From positions 1 to 64,000 of the forward strand of contig NW_017264855.1 of assembly GCF_000149955.1 (NCBI RefSeq): a DNA stretch of 64,000 nucleotides, in the 5' to 3' direction. Position 1 is the stretch's first letter. The number at the start of each line of letters is the position of its first letter. Both the position numbers and the translations under genes were made by a program. The notes under the pieces were generated by a model. That model made no database searches. It saw nothing but the letters and a program-made list of their open reading frames with translations, and was not told the origin of the DNA. Shown one piece after another: positions 56,742 through 64,000 of this stretch. Origin of the DNA: Fusarium oxysporum f. sp. lycopersici 4287 (lineage: Eukaryota > Ascomycota > Sordariomycetes > Hypocreales > Nectriaceae).

Positions 56742-57914
56742 TTATTCGGCTTTTCCTCCATCGAGATGTTCCTCTGTTCTGACAAAGTCATCCGCAGTGA
56801 GTTCCTTGGTCCTTCTCTCTTGAATCCTGTCCTTGATATCCACTAGGCCAACCTGTGTGACGAACTTCTGGAACTGCTGAGCGGGTAATGCCTTCGTGAG
56901 GCCGTCCGCAATCATCTCGGTGGTGGGAGTATGCCGGACCGAGATCCGGTTAGCGAGTGCTTCCTGGCGTAGCCAGTGGTTATGGATGTCGACGTGTCGA
57001 AGTTTGGTCTGCAGGAGCGCCACGTCGGCATTAATAAGCCGAATGGTCTGCGCGTTATCGCACTGAATAGTAATTCTTGAGTTATCGAGAGTTACGCCGA
57101 GCTCGGTGATTAATCTGGAGATGAACATGGACTCCTTCGCAGCCTGCGCAAGTGCCAGCAACTCCGCCTCTGTTGTAGAGGTAGTCACGGTGTCCTGCTT
57201 GTTGGCGCGCCATCCAATAATCCCTCCAAATAGCTTCATCACGTAGGCTTGCGAGCTCTTCCGATCGATTGTGTTGTCGGCAAAGGAAGCGTCACTGTAC
57301 ACATCAAACGTGTCTGTTCCGCCGAGTTGTAGCGCGAGTGCCCTGGTGTTTTGCAGATACCGGAATAGGTGGTCCAAGGCCTCATGGTGATCGTCGCTCG
57401 GGTTCATGTTGAATCGACAAAGTCGAGAAACAGCAAAGGCAATATCGGGTCGAGTGATTACTGCCAGGTAGAGCACTGATCCGGTCTTGCGTTGATACTG
57501 CTGTATTGACGCTGTTGATGCGCGCTCTTCGTTCGGAAGAAGTTCTTTCGTGGTCATTGGAGTGAGGGAAGGCTTTCCCCCTTGAATCCTAAAATGACTA
57601 GTGATCTTATCCACGAATGACGATTGCGACAGCCAAATCAGACGTTGGTTTCGTTCGCGAATAATCTCAATTCCAAGAAACCACTGTAGCGTATCTCCTC
57701 CAGAGAGTTGGTATTTTTCTCGAAGCTTGCCTATTGTCCATTCGACCGATTTTTGATTGGTCTTCTCGTAGGCAACAATGAGGTCGTCCACATAGAAGAA
57801 TATCAATATTCCTCCTTTCGAGAGACAGCATGGCTCATGAGGTACAGACTTGAACCCAATGTTCGTAAGGGTGGTGGTTAGTTCTTTTTGCCAAAGTAGT
57901 GGTGACTGGCGCAA
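56742..57914 (-). CDS. Copia pol, C-terminal part: reverse transcriptase end and RNase H
   Basis: 390 codons. It picks up the reverse transcriptase at RQSPLLWQKEL and includes the catalytic FFYVDDLIVAYEK. RNase H follows with VYSDASFADNTIDRKSS and TTSTTEAELLALA. It is in a different frame from the upstream pol segment: between GGYRKPGL and RQSPLLW, two single-base shifts about 36 bp apart pass through VLKLQKALYGL in the third frame. Both look like insertions, near 57955-57910. The element cannot make an uninterrupted pol unless these are sequencing errors. Confidence 0.9.
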   Translation of the reverse strand: MRQSPLLWQKELTTTLTNIGFKSVPHEPCCLSKGGILIFFYVDDLIVAYEKTNQKSVEWTIGKLREKYQLSGGDTLQWFLGIEIIRERNQRLIWLSQSSFVDKITSHFRIQGGKPSLTPMTTKELLPNEERASTASIQQYQRKTGSVLYLAVITRPDIAFAVSRLCRFNMNPSDDHHEALDHLFRYLQNTRALALQLGGTDTFDVYSDASFADNTIDRKSSQAYVMKLFGGIIGWRANKQDTVTTSTTEAELLALAQAAKESMFISRLITELGVTLDNSRITIQCDNAQTIRLINADVALLQTKLRHVDIHNHWLRQEALANRISVRHTPTTEMIADGLTKALPAQQFQKFVTQVGLVDIKDRIQERRTKELTADDFVRTEEHLDGGKAE

Positions 57915-60583
57915 GCCCGTATAGTGCTTTCTGAAGTTTGAGAACCCAGGCCAGGCTTTCGGTAGCCTCCGGGCATCCGCATGTAGACGTCCTGCTTCAG
58001 TTCAGCATTGACAAAGGCGTTGACGACATCATACTGGAGAAGTTCTAAATCAAAGCGAGCAGCTATAGCCATGAGTGTTCGGAAAGATCTGCCGGCAAGT
58101 GTGGATGCATAGGTATCCTCGTGTGTCGACTTGACCTGTTGATCGCCTCGTACAACGAGCCGGGCCTTGCACTTGGTGAACCATCCGTGCTTGTCGAACT
58201 TGTACACATAAACCCACATGCAGTCCAGGAGTTCCTTGCCTGCGGCTTCTTCTCTCTGAACCTCACGCCAGGAGCGCATTTCTTTATGGCTTTCAAGATG
58301 AGTCTTTTCTGCCTCGCGGAATAGGTCACCTAGTGGATGGTTCTTGAGGTCTTTATGTCTATTTGGCAATATTGGCATGTCTCGTCGGTGTATTCGGCGT
58401 TGGCCGTCACCTAAATCTGTCAGCTTTGCAGATTGTGTTTTGCGATTGGGAGAATCCATCAGCTTAGTAGATTCCCCTCGACTTCCCGTAAACTGAGGTT
58501 CTCCGCTATCAGGGTGGCAGCTGGCCGAGCTCGCCTGCTTCTCGAGCTTCCGCTTACTCACCACCTTGCCATTCCAGGTCCCTTTCACAGATGCGAGTCG
58601 ACCGGCATTAAATGCGGCCTCCCAGTAACTGCTCGGAGTTGAAATGACACGAGGGGCTCCATTTGCGCCGTCTCGTCCCGGGGAAGTGCCAGCGCTAGGT
58701 GGGACATGCACCATCTTCGCAGCTCGTAACTGAGGGGGGTTTTCCCCCTCCTTCCTCACGGGAGGTTCTCTGATAGTAGCGACCAGAAGGGCAGCAGGCC
58801 GTAGAGGGCAAGTCTCCGGGGTCAGGTAGGGAGTGAATCGAGCGGTCGTGTAGGGGTGATCAGTCCCGTCAGGCTCTTCTCGATTGCGATCTCCTACGAC
58901 TAGTGTCCTGCCAGTCTCACCCTGCGTAATCGTGGGATCACGTTCAAACCCTCTATGTGGATAACTTGCAGCCTCCCGCTCAAACGCTAGTCCTTCAGGC
59001 AAGGCGCTTAATTCCTCGTCTTCTTCTTGGGTAGAAGCATCCAGATTTATGCTAGATCCCTGTGGGACCTCAGCATCAGTGAGATGCTGAATAAGTTCTT
59101 CTTCGTTTAGTTCTTTTAAATCATCCTTGAGGTGTTGCACATCCCCAGAGAACGTCTCCTTCTCGTTGAAGATCACGTCTCTAGTGGAGATGACCTTGTT
59201 GGTCAACGGATTCCAGACCCTGTAGATGTTTGTCGAGTTATACCCGACCAGGTATCCTATCCACCCTCGGGGATTGAGTCGTTGTCGCCGATTCTTCTTT
59301 TTCAAAGCATCGGTCGTCATCGCAAAGGCTTTACAGCCATACACGCGTAGGTGTGTTTGATCGGGCTTACGCTCCGTGACAACCACGCCGTCCCTAAAGG
59401 CAAAGTAAGTGTAGAAACGCTCATATGGCGTCTTCCAATTGTAGATATACTTGGGTGTCCTATTGTATAGGTATACGGCAGCACGCCAGATCTCAACCCA
59501 AAGGAACGAAGGCAGCTTTGCTCCGATTCTCATCGCGCGAGCTTTCTCCTTGATCACACCCCCCGAGCGCTCTGCGCCGCCATTTTGACTTTGGGCATAT
59601 GGCGCGGAGGGCTCTAGGCGCATCCCGTTTTTGATACTGAGGAAGTCACTTACCTGGTGACTATCCGGGATCTCGTTATCACACTCGATGACTTCGGGTC
59701 TACACTGGAGTTGTCGCTCTAGTGTTCTAAGTAGATGCTCAAGTGCACCGATAAGCGTTGGTGCAGTTCGATCGGGAAGATAATAGTCCCAGATATAGCC
59801 AGAGTAACGGTCGGTAACCAGCATAGCTGAAGTGTAGCCTGGATCCCCACTCATGTCGTGGAAATCAATAGTGAGTCGGATTCCAGCCTTCTCGGGTGGA
59901 ACTCGTCTTTGTCGACGGACTTGGCGCTTCACCTTCGCCATTCCACAAGCATCACACTCAACCGTGGAGATCCCTCTGATCTTCACCCCCCGAGATTGGC
60001 CCACGAGGTGCTTGAGTGCTTCAGGCCCTGGGTGTCCAAGTCGAAGGTGCCAAAAGGTTTCGTCTCCACTGCGAGGAGGGCGTTTAGTCCACGAATCATA
60101 CTGTTTCCGTTTGGCTAGGAATGCCGCTGCCGTTGTTGATTTGTCGATATACTCCAGTACGTACTGGTCGAAATGATCCGTCAATGTGCAGAGGATTGAA
60201 TCATCTTTCCTGCGGATTTGGTTGCTGTTCCCTTTGGTATCCCAGTAGTAGCCCCTTTTCCGCAACTGGCGGTATGACACAATATTGCACGCAAAGTTTA
60301 TGCAATGAGCTACATCTTGCAATCTGAGAAGAGAGGGTCCTTGAGGTCCTCGAACGCGAATATCCACGTTCCCGTACCCGTGAATGGCCACTGGTGACTC
60401 CCCTGCGTAGACGAAGTCTCCAGACGGCGCCGGTCGGTAGTTGAGGAACCTGCATACTTCATTGAAGATATGGATTGTCGATCCAGAGTCAAGGATGGCA
60501 GAATGTCTGAGAGGGTAGGGGGCACAGTTGAAGGCTGCGATAAAGTTGTGCATCACTAGGTAGCTTGCCTTGACGTGTGCCAT
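57878..60583 (-). CDS. Copia pol, N-terminal part: protease, integrase, start of reverse transcriptase
   Basis: 901 codons, same frame as gag. The protease active site ILDSGSTIHIFN is near the start. The GAG-pre-integrase zinc region has HLRLGHPGPEAL and CDACGMAKVKRQ. Integrase catalytic residues are in TIDFHDMSGD, ECDNEIPDSH and NGGAERSGGVIKEKA. The reverse transcriptase begins at WVYVYKFDKHGWFTKCKARL, with QYDVVNAFVNAELKQDVYMR before the frame is lost. The first ATG lies 13 bases after the gag stop; the frame itself extends back to that stop. Confidence 0.92.
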   Translation of the reverse strand: MAHVKASYLVMHNFIAAFNCAPYPLRHSAILDSGSTIHIFNEVCRFLNYRPAPSGDFVYAGESPVAIHGYGNVDIRVRGPQGPSLLRLQDVAHCINFACNIVSYRQLRKRGYYWDTKGNSNQIRRKDDSILCTLTDHFDQYVLEYIDKSTTAAAFLAKRKQYDSWTKRPPRSGDETFWHLRLGHPGPEALKHLVGQSRGVKIRGISTVECDACGMAKVKRQVRRQRRVPPEKAGIRLTIDFHDMSGDPGYTSAMLVTDRYSGYIWDYYLPDRTAPTLIGALEHLLRTLERQLQCRPEVIECDNEIPDSHQVSDFLSIKNGMRLEPSAPYAQSQNGGAERSGGVIKEKARAMRIGAKLPSFLWVEIWRAAVYLYNRTPKYIYNWKTPYERFYTYFAFRDGVVVTERKPDQTHLRVYGCKAFAMTTDALKKKNRRQRLNPRGWIGYLVGYNSTNIYRVWNPLTNKVISTRDVIFNEKETFSGDVQHLKDDLKELNEEELIQHLTDAEVPQGSSINLDASTQEEDEELSALPEGLAFEREAASYPHRGFERDPTITQGETGRTLVVGDRNREEPDGTDHPYTTARFTPYLTPETCPLRPAALLVATIREPPVRKEGENPPQLRAAKMVHVPPSAGTSPGRDGANGAPRVISTPSSYWEAAFNAGRLASVKGTWNGKVVSKRKLEKQASSASCHPDSGEPQFTGSRGESTKLMDSPNRKTQSAKLTDLGDGQRRIHRRDMPILPNRHKDLKNHPLGDLFREAEKTHLESHKEMRSWREVQREEAAGKELLDCMWVYVYKFDKHGWFTKCKARLVVRGDQQVKSTHEDTYASTLAGRSFRTLMAIAARFDLELLQYDVVNAFVNAELKQDVYMRMPGGYRKPGLGSQTSESTIRACASHHYFGKKN

Positions 60584-60595
60584 ACCCCGCCCAAG

Positions 60596-61837
60596 TCACT
60601 CGTCCTGAGTGGTTCTGTCTCTACTTTTGGACAATCGTTTGACTTCCTCCACCAAACCAGTATCGTTCTTGAGACGGTCGTTTATTAATCGTTGTATCGC
60701 TTGGTTGGGCTCCCATCCTTCGGCTTTCTGGGCTGGGAATAAGTACCAGCAGCCTCTCCAGTCATGGAAACCCAAACATCCTCGACAAGTAGGGCCGTCC
60801 GGGTTCGGATTGACGGTCGTCTCTGCTCGTTTTCGTTTTGTTGATACTCCTCTTCCGCCGCCTCGTGCTCTACGCCCACGGCCTTGGCCTCGCGTATCTC
60901 GATGTGCATAGGATGTTTCGTCCGTCGCCCAATCTGAGGCGTCTCCTTGGACTTCAATAGTGTCATTATCGCGGTCTGTGATTTCAGGTCTGTCGTTCCT
61001 GGATGCAGCGCCGTATGTGGCTGCGAATGCGCCTCTCTTGATTCCTGACGGCCTTCCGCTAGCGTTGGCCATTTTGGCTTCGTATCGAATGTCGGCAGCG
61101 ACCTCTCGATAGTTGAGGGAATTGTTGAGGATTTGAGGGCGTCGGTGTTGTCGGAAAGTAGATGCCCAGCTGGGGAGGACGTGATACATTGCTCGGTTCA
61201 GGTCTTCCGCCCAGCATTGCGCGTCGAGGGCATCGGGGACTTTCTTGCTGATCGCTTCGGCCATGGTCGTCTCCCACTCCGTGACCCACTCGTTGAGTTT
61301 GTTGATCTTCGGGGCTGTATGTACGGCTTTGTGGTACTTGTCGCGCGCTTCGGGTCGAAGGCGTTCGTTGTATACCACTCCAGATCTTCGTAGCTCCTGA
61401 TACCACTTGTCTAATCGGTCTCCCGTGACGCAGGATGTTTTCTGATACGTGGCCGAGACCGTCTTGAGGACAAACTCGACCAGCTTCTGCTCCTGTTTCT
61501 TCGTCTCTCTATACGCCGTTTCTTTCAGAGAGTAGATCCTGATATCATGCTCGTATTCCGCTCTTCCTTCAGACGTCAACTCTCCGATTCGCCGGGGCGG
61601 TACGTAATCTGAGCTGGGCGTCATTGTGCCACTATCGGGATCGTCCGGATCTGCTTGTCTGGGGTAGTCTCGGATTTCTGGAAGTTCTGGTCGCTGAGGC
61701 CATCGGATACGATCGGTTGGATCAATATACTGCCACAGGTCGTAGGCGTGCGCCAGTTTCTTGAATTCGTTGGACCAGGAGTCCCAATCCTCCGGAGACG
61801 CGTAGCTAATGGTCCTCTCGGCGTGTTTGGCCGACAT
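60596..61837 (-). CDS. Copia gag, ending in a UGA directly before in-frame pol
   Basis: 413 aa. The N-terminal region has WDSWSNEFKKLAHAYDLW, as in fungal copia gags, and the zinc knuckle CRGCLGFHDWRGC (C-x2-C-x3-H-x4-C) is near the end. The stop context is GAG TGA CTT G, and the next codons (GGG CGG GGT ATG) run straight into pol in the same frame. A UGA followed by C is a weak terminator, so readthrough could make gag-pol. Alternatively the TGA replaces a TGG. Confidence 0.92.
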   Translation of the reverse strand: MSAKHAERTISYASPEDWDSWSNEFKKLAHAYDLWQYIDPTDRIRWPQRPELPEIRDYPRQADPDDPDSGTMTPSSDYVPPRRIGELTSEGRAEYEHDIRIYSLKETAYRETKKQEQKLVEFVLKTVSATYQKTSCVTGDRLDKWYQELRRSGVVYNERLRPEARDKYHKAVHTAPKINKLNEWVTEWETTMAEAISKKVPDALDAQCWAEDLNRAMYHVLPSWASTFRQHRRPQILNNSLNYREVAADIRYEAKMANASGRPSGIKRGAFAATYGAASRNDRPEITDRDNDTIEVQGDASDWATDETSYAHRDTRGQGRGRRARGGGRGVSTKRKRAETTVNPNPDGPTCRGCLGFHDWRGCWYLFPAQKAEGWEPNQAIQRLINDRLKNDTGLVEEVKRLSKSRDRTTQDE

Positions 61838-61909
61838 GGTGATAGAATGAACCGAAAGTCGTATGCATTTGGGTGCGCGGGTCGCTGAGATGCAATTGAG
61901 ACTCTTAAT

Positions 61910-62061
61910 TGTTAGACATTACGTGTATTCGGTTCATTGATGTGAATTGGTGTGTATTCATGTTGTGTTCTGTTGAAATCTACCCCTTAGAGGTTTTACC
62001 ATTTCGGCTGTAATCTTAATGTATCCCTGCTTGCACGTGAGGCCCCAGCACCTGTTCAACA
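61910..62061 (-). repeat. Copia 5' LTR
   Basis: 152 bp, same sequence as 56511-56662. No clear tRNA primer-binding site is seen beside it. Confidence 0.95.
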
Positions 62062-63050
62062 GTAGGTCAAGCCACCAGCTTACAGTATGATTATTAATCT
62101 GCTTAGGAACAAGACAGCTATAAGATCTGTTTTTACTAACTTTAACTAAGAGGCTTACTTAATAAGCTAATAGGGATTGCTAAAGCGTTACAATAGCTTA
62201 AAATTGGTATCTATAGGTGTTACTAAACTTTATAACAATATGCAGTAGGGATGGGGATTGATGCCTAGCTCTGGGGAACCATGGGTTAGACTCGTTGCCG
62301 GCACAACTGAGCGTGATAGCATCTAACTTGGGGACTTGAAGGATGCATCAGAGGCCCGACTTGACGCATGCTGATTGACAGTATAACCAGAATAGAATGT
62401 CGCGTCGTGATTTATCGACACTGAATAGCGGGGTGTTGGTCTACGAAAGCATACCTCTTTTCTAAGGGGGCTAGGCCACAGTTCACTCAATACCAAAGAC
62501 ACCGACGGCACCAATGAGGCCGCAAGTGCCATCCGCGTGCAGCTCCCCAACGCCCAAAATCAGACCGTCGACACCGCCATTGAATTGACAACTTCCTGCA
62601 CACCCAGGCCGGTATCGAGCACCCAGTGTACGCCGGTTAGAGGCTGCGTGGGGTCAGCGGCGCAGCAAAAAGGCGGGGCATACAGGACGGCAACATCCCG
62701 GAGGTCTACGAGTACAAGGGCCCGACCTAGAGGGCTAGTAGTGGGGCTTAGCCGGTGCAGCTTCATCACAGCCCAAAGGACTGTTCGCCAAAACACAGTC
62801 ACGCCGACGGTCCGGCGGCTTGATAAGACCGTTTGCTAGTCTCGTACAGTAGTAGCCATAGCTGTAGCGCCAGAGTCTTAGTCGCCAGAAGATTATTAGA
62901 AGATAATGTGATTCTACTGCAAAAGCCGAGAGCCCAGATTGGCCTCTATGGTGAGGAGGCTTTGAACACGCTTTATCAGACGATTCTAACGTACCCTAGG
63001 TTCGTAAATGTCGGCGCTCTCGCTGAACGAGCTATAGCAGCTTGCTCCGA
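62062..63050. other. No gene recognised
   Basis: GC-rich in 62480-62820. A minus-strand frame there (LILGVGELHADGTCG) looks coding-like but is only about 45 codons and I cannot assign it. Confidence 0.35.
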
Positions 63051-63347
63051 ATATCAATACGACACCCAACTGCATTTCGAGCTGTGATCTCAAGTTACCC
63101 AATGATCGACATGCGAAGCGACCATTTCTGCAAAGCCTACCCTAAGCGGATGGGCCAATATCCACAAATCGATTATGGACTCGTGCCTCAGCATCTTAAG
63201 CAGCTTCCAGACGGGAGTCAGCCATCAACCAGAGCAATTTCATATCTCCCAATAGCAATGGTACAGCATGGCACATACACAAGCTTCTTCAGTGACCACA
63301 GAAGCCTGTTTCTGATAGAGCAGTTAAAGGATAACCCTCTGTAATAA
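63051..63347 (+). pseudogene. Fragment of an alpha/beta hydrolase_3-type enzyme
   Basis: The frame FRAVISSYPMIDMRSDHF, then KRMGQYP, LVPQHLKQLPDGS, STRAISYLPIAMVQHGTY and LFLIEQLKDN follows the post-nucleophile and lid region of fungal hydrolase_3 proteins. It stops at TAA 63345-63347, just where AT-rich DNA begins. Neither the GxSxG elbow nor the later Asp and His are present, so it is a broken remnant. Confidence 0.5.
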
Positions 63348-63419
63348 GTTAATATAGTTAATAGAGGCTTTAGCCTTAAAATACAAAGGAAAAAAGTACT
63401 AATAAATAAATATAAGTAA

Positions 63420-63852
63420 TAACGTACGTAATAAGCAAGCGTTACAAACAAGTGAGTGTTACATTGAAAATTTATACTGGCTTACACTCGACTGAAAATA
63501 AACTCTTCTAAATTTAAACCATGCCTAAAATAAGAGAAATTTTAACATAGCATAGATCATAACTAAATCTATAAAATATAGTTTTCCTAGATTTTATATA
63601 ATTTCTTTAATAGATAGTATAAAGAAAACCTATTTACACTATGTATTTATAAATATAAGCCTAAATAAATTAAGTAGAATTTTATAAAAGTTAGTATAGT
63701 ACTTTACTATATAAAGATTATAGCAAATTCTTTTTCTTAGATTTTGTTTTAATTATATAGTTAATTTTTAAAACGCTACATCTTAGCACTTTCGGTTATA
63801 CAGTATAGTGAGGCACTCGCTTGTCTGAGACACTCGCTTATCATATACGTTA
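63420..63852. mobile_element. MITE-like element with Fot1/pogo-type inverted repeats
   Basis: The left end TAACGTACGTAATAAGC and the right end (reverse strand TAACGTATATGATAAGC) start inverted repeats of about 45 bp that share CA.ACAAG.GAGTG. The layout matches the TIRs of the 15621-17490 element (TAACGTACATGATAAGC, CAAACAAG). The interior is AT-rich with no frame. TA at both ends fits a TA target. Confidence 0.55.
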
Positions 63853-63903
63853 TATATCGCAATAAGGATTTAATATATGATTTGATATTTAATTTTAGTT
63901 ACT

Positions 63904-64000
63904 CTACTTATCTCCACGTGCCTCAATTACTTCCTGACAGGTTCTTGCATAATGCCCAGTCTTTCCGCATCTTCCACAATGGCGCACCCTCGGTCGCGCT
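63904..64000 (-). CDS. 3' end of a Fot1/pogo-type DDE transposase, cut by the window edge
   Basis: The minus strand reads RHCGRCGKTGHYARTCQEV... to a stop at 63904-63906. The CxxCGKTGHxxRTC zinc knuckle is the usual C-terminal end of fungal Fot1/pogo transposases. All visible codons are sense, so this copy is less mutated than that at 15621. The rest lies beyond position 64000. Confidence 0.7.
   Translation of the reverse strand, partial: ARPRVRHCGRCGKTGHYARTCQEVIEARGDK

Larger units (their letters stand above)
56511..62061 (-). mobile_element. Full-length Ty1/copia retrotransposon
   Basis: 5551 bp with two 152-bp LTRs that I read as identical, TGTTAGACATT...TTCAACA, and a 5-bp duplication GTAGG. 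The order on the minus strand is gag, protease, integrase, reverse transcriptase, RNase H, which defines Ty1/copia. The polypurine tract GTCTGGGGGGGTG lies at 56663-56675. Composition is GC-balanced with no RIP signature, so insertion is recent compared with the other elements here. Confidence 0.95.

Noticed and set aside
62480..62820. GC-rich segment with open frames on both strands
   Set aside because: Frames are short and conflicting; one minus-strand stretch looks coding-like but cannot be extended or named.
1..64000. A giant Starship-type element or CRISPR-like array
   Set aside because: No tyrosine-recombinase captain gene and no regularly spaced short repeats were seen anywhere in the window.

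Overview
The window is from a filamentous ascomycete (Pezizomycotina, probably a Sordariomycete). The genes have short 45-100 bp GT-AG introns. The families are typical of moulds: Zn2Cys6 and bZIP regulators, PTH11/rhodopsin-type membrane proteins, a berberine-bridge-type oxidase, GH30, a KP4-like secreted protein and a cysteine-rich secreted protein. GC-balanced gene islands alternate with very AT-rich stretches in which transposon genes carry many TGG-to-TGA/TAG and CAG/CGA-to-stop changes, as expected of repeat-induced point mutation (RIP). Three runs of N are assembly gaps.

Layout. 1-5.6 kb: a tandem repeat, a secreted FAD oxidase gene and a mutated Tc1/mariner relic. 6.7-9.2 kb: a PTH11/rhodopsin-type gene and an amidase relic. 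9.8-14.9 kb: a galactan/galactoside locus with a seemingly intact secreted GH30 galactanase, a decayed GH2 beta-galactosidase and a divergent lactose-permease-like MFS gene carrying one in-frame TGA. 15.6-17.8 kb: a Fot1/pogo-like element with terminal inverted repeats and a solo LTR. 17.8-22.8 kb: a second PTH11/rhodopsin-type gene, an inverted-repeat element and a frameshifted O-methyltransferase. 24-26 kb: a piggyBac relic. 29-32.5 kb: a bZIP gene and a 5'-truncated alpha/beta hydrolase. 32.5-38.3 kb: a nested transposon, with a Mutator-like element (9-bp target duplication) inside the 3' LTR of a RIP-mutated Ty1/copia remnant. 38.7 kb: a two-domain KP4-like gene. 41.8-50.7 kb: two Zn2Cys6 regulators, a fragment of a third, an SDR, a small secreted protein and a small zinc-ribbon-like ORF. 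51.2-53.6 kb: a hAT relic split by a solo LTR. 54.3-55.4 kb: a putative secreted protein of unknown function. 56.5-62.1 kb: a full-length Ty1/copia element with identical LTRs. 63-64 kb: a hydrolase fragment, a small element resembling a Fot1/pogo MITE, and the 3' end of a Fot1/pogo transposase running off the window.

The window reads as an accessory, transposon-rich region in which several metabolic genes are decaying. The clearest functional unit is the damaged galactoside locus. The clearest mobile-element stories are the MULE-in-copia nest, the hAT/solo-LTR nest and the young copia element. I see no bacterial-type features, no CRISPR array and no convincing tRNA or rRNA gene.
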